Notes under the pieces: generated by a model
What the model saw: only the letters and a program-made list of their open reading frames with translations
What the model was told of the DNA's origin: nothing
Databases searched by the model: none
Translations under genes and position numbers: made by a program
Source: Pseudorasbora parva
Lineage: Eukaryota; Chordata; Actinopteri; Cypriniformes; Gobionidae
Assembly (NCBI RefSeq): GCF_024679245.1
Contig: NC_090173.1
Span: 55,264,306 to 55,328,305 of the forward strand
Direction of reading: 5' to 3'
Length of the DNA stretch: 64,000 bases
Part shown: positions 51,101 to 61,655 of the stretch, in pieces
Layout: the number at the start of each line of letters is the position of its first letter
How positions within the stretch are numbered: the first letter of the stretch is position 1

Positions 51101-54100
51101 TTTCATTGATGTGTGGTTTGTTAGGATGAGAGTCGAGATACAACTATTGGAAAATCTGGAATCTGAGGGTGCAAAAAAAAATCAAAATATTGAGAAAATT
51201 GCCTTTAAAGTATATATATATATACATATATATATATATAGTAGGAAATGTACAAAATATCTTCATGGAACATGATCTTGATATCCTAATAATTTTTGGC
51301 ATAAACAAAGAATGTATAATTTTGACCCATACTAAATATTGTTGGATATTGGCTCAAATATGCCTGTGAGACTTATGACTGGTTTGAGCTCCAGGGTCAC
51401 ATTTGGGTAAGTGATACACATTTGGATCAGTCCCTTAAGAGTAAGCTGGGGTTAAGTGTCTTGCTCAGTTGTAAATTCATGAATTAACCAAGCAACCTTT
51501 CAGTTACCAGCTTTGAGATTTAACAACGACACCATCTTTTCAACTAAAAACCGAAATATTTTGTGTCCCCTGTAGGTCCTACAGACGCAGTGACCCGGGA
51601 AACCCGTATCGTGTTGCGTCCGGTTATAGTTTTGCCCCTGCCACCAGTGCCAATGACAGTGAGGTCTCCAGCGATGCCCTGACAGATGACTCTATGTCCA
51701 TGACAGACAGTAGTGTGTAAGTGTCTCAGATCAACCAAAGAATATGTGTCTACCCGTTGAGCATCATACACCAATTTGTACGGGATAGCTTGAAATATGC
51801 ATAGTGCAGTGTATCTTTAAACTATGGTCATCTCTCTCGGGCTGTTAGCAGACATTAAGCATTTAGTCATGGTAATGAGATGGTATACACTGGCATTTAA
51901 ATGCATTTATGAGATGTTTTAATGCATTGCTGGAGGGGCTTTGAATGGACCCAAGAGAAGACCCCTCAGATAATGTGCTTCCTCTATCCGTTAATTAAAG
52001 CTAATGTTTGCAAATTCATCAACAGGAAATGACACTGGCTAGTTTGTCTTCCTTTTTTGCTCGTGTTTTTCTCCCACATGGCTTTGATCTTCAAGGGCTT
52101 TCTTTTCAAACTTTGCACAGCATAGTCACCAAAGACATAGTCATTATTTATTGGTTTTGCCATTGTCCCAGGGAAAAAAGGGAGGGGTTAACTCGCCATG
52201 TGGACCATAAGACACTCATCGAGGTGCTTTGGCAGTAAATTAAAGGAATCCCAACTCGCAGGGAGGTTTGGTATGAGCCCACCGTGGCTGGAATGGAGGG
52301 ATTCGGTGTCAGCTAGGCCTTTGAGAGGTTAGCCATTTCTGGAGCACAAGAGCAGGTCACCTGGGATTAGGGTGTTTGGGACCCCCATCCCCCAGACTCT
52401 CACGTACGCCACCCATTCAACCCCACCTCCGCCTGAAAGCACCCCCCCCACCCCCTGTGTTTGTGGCAGAGGCAATTGTGCGAGTGCATAGCTAAGTGCA
52501 GAGAGTGAGAAATAAAGTGCATGCTGGATGAAAGGCTTAACTGAATCGCTTTCAGCCCATTGTTAGGCCCCGGGAGCTTAGAGGGATAAGAGGGTGGCTG
52601 GCTGCTTTGAAAATTACTTGCACAAGTGAATAGGAGATTCCCATAAAGCACAGCCAGCCTGTGACACCCCAAAGCCCAGAACAGAGAAAGTGTCTGTGGA
52701 CAGTGGGCTGATTGAACCGAAGATTAATATTTTGATAGGTGTAACCATTCAGTATTTGAATGTGCAACAGCGTCTTCTGTGACTCGTCCTCTTACTAAAC
52801 TCATTTCCCGCTTGAAGTATGTCTTTAATAGTAGAAAGTGCAGACTTCAGAGTGAAATAAAACTTTATAAGACATTGATTTCCAGTGATTTAACTCATTT
52901 TTAGACATTGCATTTCTTATTTTATTTTTTGTTTTTCTTCACGTCACTTTGAAGTAGCATACACAATGGGAAAAAAATCTTTATTTAATAGTAGAAACTG
53001 TAGATATTAATTCAAATTAATGAGTGAAACAACACTTTATCAAACGTTTACTTGTTCTGATTTTTTTTTTATCTCCATTCTCCTCCTGTTCATTGACTTT
53101 AGCCATTGCATTTCTTATTTTATCTTTTGTCCTTATTCACGCCACTTTGATGTATGTCTTTAATAGTAGAAACTCCAGCAAAGGTTATGACATTAAAACT
53201 GAGTAAGTCTAAACTTTATCAAACATTTACTAGTTCTGAAAGCACTAATTCTTACTGAATTTTTTTGATCTCCATGCTCCTGTCCAATGATTTTACCCTT
53301 ATTTAGCCATTGCATTTCTTATTTTATTTTTTGTCTTTATTCGCGGCACTTTGAAGTACATACGCAGTGGGAAAAACAGCCTCTGTGTTCTTTATTTAGA
53401 GGCTGATTTGATTGGAATAGCTGCGTTTTTATTTGAGTTAAAAGGCACGGCGTTAAATCAGAATCTGAATTCCAGATAAAGGGAGGGAGGGAGCGAGGGA
53501 GGGGAGGAGAAGTGGGGGAAATTTTGCTTATATCTTATTTATGGATTTACTTGGACGCTAGGGAATGCCGCTGCGCCGACTTCAAACATTACCTTATCTT
53601 ACAAACCAGCCTTTTGATGTGCGCAAGATCAGAGGCTGACTGCAGAGCGCTTGCCAAATGAAGATTGGAGCGACGGCTTTATGCGCATGACTGTGAGCTT
53701 TCAAAGACGTGCTGGAAACTGCATTTGGGCTAGGTCATACACTTCAGAGTCAGAACAGAGCAAAGGAAACTGGCCTGGATGAGAAAGATGTCTGGCTTTA
53801 GAGGCAAGAAAGGGCGAGATTGAAGAGGTGGAGGTTTAGGAACATTCTGCCGTGGATTTAGATGGATTAGGAGTGTTTATGGAAACACGAGCCGTCTTTT
53901 CATTGTAATTGGTAACGTCATAAAGATGTCAAAAGCGCTTGATTGTGCGTTGGCATTAGTGGCAACGTTTGTTTTGCCGCTCTTTGGTTTTGAGCGTGCC
54001 CCCGAGAAAGACAAGAGGGAAGATTTGGGGTTCTGGATGATACTGAAAGGAAAGTCATGGGGTTTGCGGTTTTTAGTTTGCACAGGGTGTGAGAGTGTCT

Positions 54101-57100
54101 TCTGGTTCATTACTTCAACAACAAACTAAGTGTTGATCTGTACAGGTTTTGAAACCCTCTATTGTGTATTTATGCTTGTGTGTGAGTATGGACAGTGAAT
54201 AACCTCCATCGTTCTCTGTGTCCTGATAGAGATGCCATCCCTCCTTACAAGCTGGGAAGTAAAAAGCAATTACAGCGAGAGATGCAGCGCAACATGAGGA
54301 TGAACGGCCAAGTGTCTCTACCTCCGTTCCCTGTAAGTGTCTTTTCCATTCTTCTGAACTACACACATAACTCCAACATCACCCCCAATTAAATATCATT
54401 ACCCTCTTATGCTTGTGGACCGTCTGTGTTGTGTTGTGTTGTGCTCTTTCTCGGATAATGACTCTTAATAAACTGCCACACCGCACTAAATGAGTCTGTT
54501 TTATCCCGGGGCACCAAAATCAACAGTCTCTCTCTGAGAGCGCTTTGATCAGCGGATGAATGGGGCTGACTTCAAGGGAAGTGACAACTTCCAACTGAGC
54601 TGCACCCTTTTTAGTCCTCCAACAGCACCCTCCATCCCCCTCTCCCTCATTTCCTCCCTGAAAGCGGGAAAAAAGAGATGGTCAATTTGTGTTTGGAAAG
54701 AGGTTTTTGGAAAGACAACTTGTTAATTAAGTCAAACAAACCCGTATCCACACTCCTCATCCTTTCTTACTCTCCTTTTTGTTTCTTTCCGGTCACTCTT
54801 TATGCACTTGTACTCCCAAAAGGATTCAGACAGCAGATATTATGTTTTACTAGTGTGTGCAGGACACTATAGTTCATTTATGTAAGTGAAGGAGAGCCGA
54901 ATAAAGTAAACTGTGACATATTATACCCATAAATTCTTCATACAGTGACTGCCAGTAAAAATGTGGGTCCAAAATGATTCAGACACTTTGAGCTGAGCAT
55001 GTCTTGCTGAAGTGTTTTCTCTTTAACTGCTAATGTGACCTTTGACACCACAGACTGGACAAAATGAAGCATTGCTTGGTCATTGGTTGAGCTAAAATGG
55101 TTTAATCTAATTGTGTCCTTAAATTTAACAGCTGATTGGTTGATCGTAATCCATTACACACCTTTCTATCAAAGTTATCTGACATTATCAAGATGAGTGT
55201 GTTCTGTCACAGTTTAGTCTCTGAGCTCTTGTCATATTTTATTACCATTTTCTAAACTATAGCGAATAAACTGTGATCATGTGAGAAAATGTTGAAGGTG
55301 TCTGAATACATTTCGGTTTGACTGTCCATGCAATTTCAAGTTTTGTTGAAAAAACTTCCCTTTTTCTGTGTTGTCTCTCTCTCTCTTTCTCTTTCCTTCC
55401 TTGTAATATTTCCCTTCTGATTTGGTGATGACTGGCTGCCTCTCCCAGGATGTTACTTTTTAGGCGGCAGGGGCCCAGAGCTTGCTGCAAGTCTCACCAG
55501 CAACTCGTCTCGCTTTCTTCTCTCTTTCGTCTTTCCCTTCATCTTCACAAAGAGACGGAAAGCCAAATCAAGAAAGGCAGGGCACAAAATAATAATAAAA
55601 ATAATAAGAAAGTGATAGAAAATCCTTGTGTGAGACGCACACATGGGGAAGGAGGATAATGTGGCTACTGTAGCTCAAAGGTGCCCGCTGTCGTTGGGGG
55701 GGAATAAATTACCTCTGTGCTTCTGATCTCCCACCGCTTGACTCCTCTAGTGGCGGCGCACATCTCGCCATCTTACTTTCTCTTCTTTTAATCCCCCTCT
55801 CTTTCCTTTTTTCTTTGCCTCCCTCCTTTTTCCCCCTGTCGATATGTGACTTTTATTGCTAGATGTAAAGCCAGTGTCCCTGCCGCCCCTGGTGAGCGTT
55901 TGATATTTGACGAGGGCTCTTTGAAGCTGCCTCACTTCACAGGCCGGGCTGATGGCTTGGTTGCACTACAGAGGGAACAAGCCGAGGCTCCTTAGAGCGT
56001 GACCAACTGCTCATGCCGGCAGCGGCCCATGCCAGTGGTGTGGGGCATGTGTTTGTGTGAGCATTGGATGGGCAGTGGCCTTATGCAGGGCGGGCAGCTG
56101 TAGAAATCAACCCCTCCTGTCCTGTCTGGTCTTCTTGCTAATCTGTATCTCTCTCTCTCTGGTTGTGCAGAGGACACGGCGGCCACCTAAGGAGATGACT
56201 CCCGTGGAGCCAGCAGCCTTTGCAGCACAGCTGATAGCCAGACTGGAGCGTCTGAAGCGGGAACAGGAAACCATGAGCTCCCTGGAGGAGAGACTTCAAC
56301 AGATTCAGGAGGTTTGTATTGCTGCGAATCTCTAAAAATGGAAGAATTCACACTTGCACGATATTCAAACTCATCAGATCACTTTTCTTTTCACACTACA
56401 CGACTATCTGTGGAATCATTCAGTCACTGCGACGACTCTGATCTTTCAAATGCTCATATTCTTGTGCCATCCTCAATAATCCTGGGCCTGGTTTCTCCCG
56501 AAGTTTATTTTTCTCCATCATGCCCTGATGGAGTTTGGGTTCCTTGCCACTGTCGCCTTTGGCTTGGCTTGCTCAGTGGGGGACGCTAAAATTATGATCA
56601 AAGTTATTTAACTAAATATACAAATAAAATTAATTAATTAGGTCTTATTTAATTCTATAAACTATAATACTGATTGCCCACATTATCGCTATATGATAAA
56701 TTAAAATAAGCTGATAACATCACCGTTTTCTCAAAAATGACTTCAGCCAAATCAAATTTTGTTGTAATATTGTCCTGTTTAACACTGTGAAGCTCCTTTG
56801 AAACAATTGGCATTGTAAAAGCGCTATATAAATAAAGGAGGTTTCAGAATGCATGACTGTACAAGAGGATGAATCGCAGACAAATGTGGCTTGTCTGCAA
56901 ACTCTGCTTCACAACCTGAATGAGCACTGATTTGCCTATAATTTCAGGCGTTTGTCGCATAGACCTTAAAAAGAAAATATGGACGACACACTTCGCTACC
57001 TTCCACGGAAGAAAAGTGAAGCCGCCAACGTCTGAATATGACTTGGACATCTTGCGCCGATTTGTGACCCGAGTCTGTGCAGTAAAGGGCAGGAAGTAGA

Positions 57101-60063
57101 GCCGCGATATCAATAGCCCGCACACACTCTCGCAGATGCAGAACAATTCGTTATTTTGGTGTGAAATATACAGCTATGGAAAAGTAGAAATACATTTTAA
57201 AGCTAAAGCTCCAATCTCCTCCCAAAAAGCCCCAAAAAATGTCCTCAGTGACTACTTCACTCAGAAACCATCTTTGGAGAAAAATAAATATTTGAAGTGT
57301 AATTTTATTGTTTCGTTTGTCCCACGTCCCATTACATTACACAGAGAGGATGGGGTTTATGATCTATATTGGGATCAGCCACCTGGGGGCGATTGGGTTA
57401 GCTTCAGTTTTCAGGACTCGTGTGGCATGCTTGATTTGTCTGCGATTTCGCAAAACTGTCGGTGAGGCTAAAATCGTGCAGCTCTGCATTACACTTCACA
57501 GTAGTGAACTTTATTTCTATAGCGCTTTTACAATGACGATTGTTTCAAAGCAGCTTCACAGTGTTAAACAGGACAATATTGCAACTAAATTTGATTCGGC
57601 TGTACAGTTGCTCTGGTGAAAACAGTGATGTTATCAGCTTATTTTAATTGATCATATAGCGACAATGTTGGCAGATCAATGCTTAGAGTTTATACAATTA
57701 ATTAAGACCTAATACATTTATTTTATTTGGATATTTAGTTAAAGAATTTGGATCGAAATTTTAGTGTACTCAACTGAGCGAGCCAAGCCAAAACCTATAT
57801 TGATTTTACTGTTTGTAAAACTGCATTTCTGTGTGCGTTTATAGGAGGAGGAGCGGGATGAATCGGAGGTGTCTGGAAGCAGTGCGTCCCACTCTCTGCC
57901 TTTGCTACCTCCTGGCTCTTGCGAGGAGGACCCCCAGGCTATCCTGGACGAGCACCTTTCCCGAGTCCTCAAGACCCCCGGCTGTCAGTCTCCGGGAATG
58001 CTTCGGCATTCCCCACGCTCCCGCTCTCCCGAACAGCGCCCCCTGCCTCGGGGTGGTCCCAGCACTAGGTCGCAGTCTGGCTCTGTGAATGGATACGCGC
58101 CAGCCAAGACCTTCATCTCCAGGCAGTCAACCAAGCACATCCATCACCACTACATCCATCACCACGCGGGACCCAAAAGCAAGGAGCAGATTGAGGCGGA
58201 GGCGACCCAGCGGGTGCAGTGTCTGTGCCACGGGGCTTCAGACTGCGGGTCCGTCCCCTACATTCGCAGCCGGAGTCTGGGCCGAGAGCAGTGTGGCAGC
58301 CCTTCAGAAGTGGCCTTAGGGTAAACTCCAGCTTTTTTCATTGCTTTTTATTGTGGCATCCTGGTGTCAATACATCAACTTATTTGATGTTCCTGCTTCT
58401 AGGCATTGCAGCTCTTTATCCAAGCGTTTGTGTAAATCTGGAGAGGAGGTGAACACTGAAGGGTTGGAGGGCAGTCTCCTCCAGCTGCCGACTGACAGCA
58501 CAGACCGCTCCCAAAACGTATGGCAGTGGATCCTGGAGAGCGACCGACAGACGAAGCACAAGCCCCACAGGTCTGTCTTGCAACTCTATGGTCATGTCTG
58601 TGTTGTAACTTTCGTTCTGCTGAAAAATGTTGTGCTGCTACCGATGTCTAGTTCGGATTAGAGAGTGAGGGTTCTCTTTTTGTTGCTGAATTGAGCAATA
58701 AGTTTGAAGATATAGGTTTACTATCTGGCCTCTGCTTGCCTTGATTCCTGTGCGTATTTTGGGGCTTTCGCCCCGGAGGAACATTTTCATAGTTCCTAGA
58801 GCTATTGGCGGAAGTGCTCGGATTTACAGTGTTTATATGTGACCCTGGAGCACAAAACCAGTCCTAAGACTCACGGTTATATTTGTGGCAATAGCCAACA
58901 ATTTATTGTATGGGTCAAAATGATCAAATTTTCTATTATGTCAAAAATCATTAGGATATTAAGATCATGTTCCATGAAGGTATTTAGTACATTTCCTACC
59001 GTAAATCTATCAGAAATGTATTATTAGTAGTAATATGCATTGCTAAGGACTTCATTTGGACAACTTTAAAGGAGATTTTCTCAATATTTAGATGTTTTTG
59101 CACCCTCAGATTCCAGATTTTCCAATAGTTGTATCTCGACTCCTATCCTAACAAACCACACATCAATGGAAAGATTATTTATTCAGCTTTTCAGATGATG
59201 CATAAATCTCAGTTTATAAAAATGTACCCTTATTACTGGTTTTGTGGTCCAGGGTCACATGTTAGTATTAGACAATTGAGCACATTGCATTATGGGACAG
59301 TATTCCCATGCAGTGGGCTCAGTTGTGTACTGTATATTTTGGTAAATGTAGTAAGCCATTCTAGTATGCCATTCATAAAAAATGATCTGCGTATTAGGCA
59401 CAGTATACGTGCCATATGTGAAGAAACTGTCAGAAGTCATAAACGCAATTTGCGTCACTTCAGAGTTCCTACTGGCAGTGCGAATGCAACCTGTAAAATG
59501 TTCCTGGGGAAACTTTTAGTTCTCGGGGAATAACTCTGGTGTTTAGTTCCTTAAACTACCAGGTGCGGTTTACTTACTTGGTCGAACTGTCTGTTGTTGC
59601 AGCACTCAAAATGTAAAGAAGATGCACTGTTTGGATTCCTCGCGCACACACACCTGGGGAGGAGGCGGCAGCAGCGGGCATCTCCGCGCACACCAGCCTG
59701 CACACCCCTTCGTTCAGGACCCCGCCATGCCACCTCTACCCCCTCCCAACACCTTAGCACAGCTGGAAGAAGCCCGCAGACGCCTGGAGGAAGTTTCCAA
59801 ACCCTCTAAACAGAGGTACGAGTTCCCGTCAACACCTTTTTTCTTTTTTACACTCCATATGCAATTTCCTTCTAAAAAAAACCTATTGATTGATGTCAAT
59901 ATTGATTATATTGGTTCCACTTCACAGGCATTCAACATCAAGCCTTCAGAGAGACAAGAGTCACCCAGTGCCTGTTCAAAATGGCAGTTCAGTGCTTCAA
60001 ACAGACGAGTATGTATTTCCTAATTGTCATCTTCCTCGCACTCTTATTCATTGTTCAGTGATG

Positions 60064-60101
<38 letters not shown>

Positions 60102-61655
60102 ATTTGCATCCAGCACGACAGTCATCAAATGCTTTGCTCTTGGTCTTTGGGCATGGCCAGTATTTAAAGTGTAAGGCATTGGCCACCGGATGGCAAAACC
60201 ATTTTACAATTTTAATTGGCTGACCTTTAGTCATAGTCTATGGCTGGGATGCACTTTCTGATGTAGCATTTATGAAGTATGGGTCGTAAAGGATACATTT
60301 TAAAATGTAAATGTCTGTGGAGGAGCTCTGGTCTACCCAAATTGAAAAGCTTCCCATACCCACATACAGTGGTCTAAATACACAATTTTGGTGTCGTTTT
60401 ACAAGAAGCCCTTTGAAGTTACATACAAAACACTGCTAAATGTGATAAACATTTAAGTGTTTGTTGTCTGAGCAGCAATAAACAGTCAGCACCCTGCAGA
60501 CAGTTTGTTTCCAGCAAATGCAAATACTGGAAAAAATATATTTTGTGACACTGGGATATTGCATTTATCCCCCTGTATATGGGGAGAAGTGTATATTGGA
60601 GCGATTCGGGTAGGTGGAAATCACCTAAAAAAAGGTAATATTCCTCCCTTCAGATCCTTTTGAATAAACCTTGCATAGATAAAGACAAAAACTATTTTTT
60701 CCAGTATTTGCTGCCATCTATTAGAAACAGCCGGAACTGTCTGCAGGGTGCTAGAGCACACAGGGCCTGAGTTATACACTTTCTAAAATTAATTTATGAC
60801 CAAAAATATCTAAAAGCACCTCTTTTTGGGCTGGGGGTGGTTACCCTATTACAGTGGTTACCCTATTACACCTATTACAGCTCAGAAAACATATACTTAA
60901 ATGTTTATCACTTGCAGTGTTTTATGTAACTTCAAAGGGTTTCCTGTAAAATGACACCTACATTGTGTATTTAGACCACTGTATATGTGGGTATGGGAAG
61001 CTTTTTTTATTTTGGTAGGCCAAATCCAGGTGGAAATCCCCAAATATTGTCCCAGAGCTATAGGAGGTTAAACTCAAAGCACTGCTTTTGAATGAGCTAT
61101 TGACTATTGAGTGAACTATTGACTAAAACACTGTTCTGTTGTTTTTTTATTTGTTTTATTAGTGTGCTTAACCTAGACAAATATTAACCTAGTCGTGGAC
61201 TAATATTTAAAGTGAACAAACTTGAACTTTGATAATTAGGGTTTAAAGTTCAAGTCATTAATCCTATATACGAGCAACTGTAATAGTGATTTATTGCCTT
61301 AGCAATCACCACTTATATGCTACCACCTAATCAAATCCTGATAAAAACAAGTCACACACAAAATCTTTCCTGGTATGAATTTAAATGTTTTGCATGCCGC
61401 CTTTGAGGGATCTTAAAGGCCTAGCTGGCATTTTCCTCTGCTGTGATTTATCTGTACATTTGTGTTAATCTGTGTTTGTCTTTGCAGACCAAAAGATCCC
61501 AAGAAGATGTCTGGTTGCCACAGTAGTTTGGGCTCAGAGACCGTGGTCACGTACTTCTTTTGCGGTGAGGAAATCCCGTACCGCCGCATGATGAAAACAC
61601 ACAGCCTCACACTTGGACACTTCAAGGAACAACTACGGAAAAAAGGCAATTACAG
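47273..61655 (+). CDS. axin2: axin2, Wnt-pathway scaffold (nine coding exons; 3' end outside window)
   Basis: Axin2 (conductin) is the cytoplasmic scaffold of the beta-catenin destruction complex and a negative-feedback target of Wnt signalling. Exons: 47273-48102, 51576-51716, 54230-54332, 56171-56311, 57845-58320, 58403-58570, 59603-59815, 59928-60008 and 61488-61655. All have GT-AG borders and stay in frame, giving 2,321 nt or about 773 residues. Seen in order: tankyrase-binding motifs (residues 14-28 and 60-70), RGS domain (about 81-205) that binds APC, GSK3-binding helix (370-391), beta-catenin-binding helix (432-456), a His-rich segment, and the start of DIX (from about 735). Vertebrate axin2 is about 810-840 residues, so about 40 remain in a missing last exon. 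It is axin2 rather than axin1 by the [16 protein letters not shown] and DGLGEPEG context and by its close match to remembered mammalian AXIN2. Confidence 0.96.
50259..50664. mobile_element. Foldback MITE, copy 1 (intron 2)
   Basis: Ends are TGTGACCCGGTACCACAAAA and the inverted GTTGTCCAGGGTCACA. The interior has GGCAATAGCCAACAAT, GGGTCAAAATTATCA and AGATCATGTTCCATTAAG. Two further copies occur at 51010 and 58839. About 406 bp, no coding capacity. Confidence 0.85.
51010..51401. mobile_element. Foldback MITE, copy 2 (intron 2, inverted)
   Basis: The same family as 50259-50664, in the opposite orientation (GGAACATGATCTTGATATCC, ATTTTGACCCATACT, final CCAGGGTCACA), with a TA run inside (51211-51240). 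It lies 345 bp after copy 1. Confidence 0.85.
51576..51716 (+). CDS. axin2: axin2 exon 3
   Basis: Acceptor CCCCTGTAG, donor GT|GTAAGT at 51717. It encodes [20 protein letters not shown] followed by [16 protein letters not shown], the conserved serine-rich linker after RGS in axin2. 141 bp; enters and leaves in phase 2. Confidence 0.95.
51717..54229 (+). other. axin2: axin2 intron 3
   Basis: A 2.5-kb intron containing a 200-bp tandem repeat (52800-53380) but no transposon ends that I recognise. A C-rich tract lies at 52441-52457. No additional exon is supported. Confidence 0.85.
52800..53380. repeat. About 200-bp tandem repeat, three diverged copies (intron 3)
   Basis: CATTGCATTTCTTATTTTAT starts at 52906, 53104 and 53308, spaced 198 and 204 bp. 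Each is followed by TTCACG/TTCGCG and CACTTTGA, then a GTAGAAACT-type segment. The copies differ substantially, so the duplication is old. Confidence 0.8.
54230..54332 (+). CDS. axin2: axin2 exon 4
   Basis: Acceptor GTCCTGATAG, donor CCT|GTAAGT at 54333. It encodes [20 protein letters not shown] and [14 protein letters not shown], corresponding to the [15 protein letters not shown] segment just before the GSK3-binding helix. 103 bp; restores phase 0. Confidence 0.95.
54333..56170 (+). other. axin2: axin2 intron 4
   Basis: It contains the element at 54817-55324 and pyrimidine-rich tracts (55374-55400, 55770-55840). No exon is supported between. Confidence 0.8.
54817..55324. mobile_element. 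DNA element, copy 1 (intron 4)
   Basis: The sequence from CCCAAAAGGATTCAGACAGC to GTCTGAATACATTTCGG and TTTGACTG is shared with 61711-62067 in the same order. This copy has about 110-150 bp of extra internal sequence (around 55105-55250). The degenerate left end and the right end GGTTTGACTG fit inverted termini. Confidence 0.75.
56171..56311 (+). CDS. axin2: axin2 exon 5 (GSK3-binding region)
   Basis: The acceptor GGTTGTGCAG comes after a CT-rich tract; the donor GAG|GTTTGT is at 56312. It encodes 47 residues with [18 protein letters not shown], the amphipathic helix that docks GSK3-beta in axins, then [11 protein letters not shown]. Both borders are phase 0. The open frame continuing into the intron to a stop at 56335 is read-through. 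Confidence 0.95.
56481..56840 (+). mobile_element. SINE-like element (intron 5)
   Basis: Same family as 44548-44948: GGTTTCTCCCGAAGTTTATT, GGTTCCTTGCCACTGTCGCC, tail GCGCTATATAAATAAAGG. Confidence 0.75.
57507..57792 (-). mobile_element. SINE-like element, reverse (intron 5)
   Basis: Reverse-orientation copy: AACTTTATTTCTATAGCGC, TCATATAGCGACAATGTTGG, TCAACTGAGCGAGCCAAGCC. It is truncated at its 5' end compared with 44548-44948. Confidence 0.75.
57845..58320 (+). CDS. axin2: axin2 exon 6 (beta-catenin-binding helix, His-rich segment)
   Basis: Acceptor GCGTTTATAG, donor GG|GTAAAC at 58321. It encodes residues 406-563. [20 protein letters not shown] is the conserved beta-catenin-binding helix and is followed by CQSPG. 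Later comes [20 protein letters not shown] and [10 protein letters not shown], a conserved axin feature. The fish version has a shorter proline/histidine spacer than the remembered human protein. 476 bp, phase 0 to phase 2. Confidence 0.95.
58403..58570 (+). CDS. axin2: axin2 exon 7
   Basis: It follows a very short intron of 82 bp. Acceptor CTGCTTCTAG, donor CACAG|GTCTGT at 58571. It encodes [20 protein letters not shown], matching the conserved DRSQDVWQWMLESERQ block of axin2. 168 bp, phase 2 both sides. Confidence 0.95.
58571..59602 (+). other. axin2: axin2 intron 7
   Basis: A 1.0-kb intron of which about 40% is the MITE at 58839-59259. The frames inside it have no coding support. Confidence 0.85.
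58839..59259. mobile_element. Foldback MITE, copy 3 (intron 7)
   Basis: It begins TGTGACCCTGGAGCACAAAA and ends TTTTGTGGTCCAGGGTCACA. Same orientation as copy 1 and opposite to copy 2. About 421 bp. Confidence 0.85.
59603..59815 (+). CDS. axin2: axin2 exon 8
   Basis: Acceptor CTGTTGTTGCAG, donor CAGAG|GTACGA at 59816. It encodes [20 protein letters not shown], then [18 protein letters not shown], a block conserved with mammalian AXIN2. The linker [16 protein letters not shown] before it is less conserved. 213 bp, phase 2 both sides. Confidence 0.95.
59928..60008 (+). CDS. axin2: axin2 exon 9
   Basis: A short 81-bp exon between acceptor CCACTTCACAG and donor GA|GTATGT at 60009. It encodes [20 protein letters not shown] followed by SVLQTD, a weakly conserved linker before DIX. 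Identification rests on frame continuity, splice sites and position. Confidence 0.88.
60066..60096. repeat. (CA)n microsatellite
   Basis: About 15 CA repeats 57 bp after exon 9. Confidence 0.95.
60310..61070. mobile_element. Large foldback element (intron 9)
   Basis: Two long arms are inverted copies. AAGCTTCCCATACCCACATA (60348) pairs with GGGTATGGGAAGCTTTTTTT (about 60990), CCCTTTGAAGTTACAT with ATGTAACTTCAAAGGG, and AGCACCCTGCAGACAGTT with AACTGTCTGCAGGGTGCT (60738). The arms are over 200 bases each around a loop of about 150. No coding capacity. Confidence 0.75.
61488..61655 (+). CDS. axin2: axin2 exon 10 (start of DIX domain)
   Basis: Acceptor TTTGTCTTTGCAG, donor TACAG|GTATAC at 61656. 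It encodes [20 protein letters not shown] followed by [18 protein letters not shown], the first half of the DIX domain, which mediates head-to-tail polymerisation with axin and Dishevelled. The remaining DIX strands and the stop lie in a later exon that I could not find before base 64000. Confidence 0.95.

Larger units (their letters stand above)
48103..51575 (+). other. axin2: axin2 intron 2
   Basis: A 3.5-kb intron with GA-rich tracts (48462-48500, 49803-49827), a CT-rich tract (49689-49714), an A-run (48736-48754) and two MITE copies in opposite orientations. The open frames in the GA/CT tracts are low-complexity artefacts. Confidence 0.85.
56312..57844 (+). other. axin2: axin2 intron 5
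   Basis: It contains two SINE-like copies in opposite orientations (56481-56840 and 57507-57792). The open frames at 57136-57619 fall in non-coding sequence with no protein motif. Confidence 0.8.
60009..61487 (+). other. axin2: axin2 intron 9
   Basis: It holds a (CA)n tract at 60066-60096 and a large foldback element at about 60310-61070. The rest is AT-rich with no exon supported. Confidence 0.85.

Noticed and set aside
47273..61655. Identity as axin1 rather than axin2.
   Set aside because: Linker blocks [31 protein letters not shown] and [20 protein letters not shown] match remembered AXIN2 more closely, and the exon count and overall length also fit axin2.
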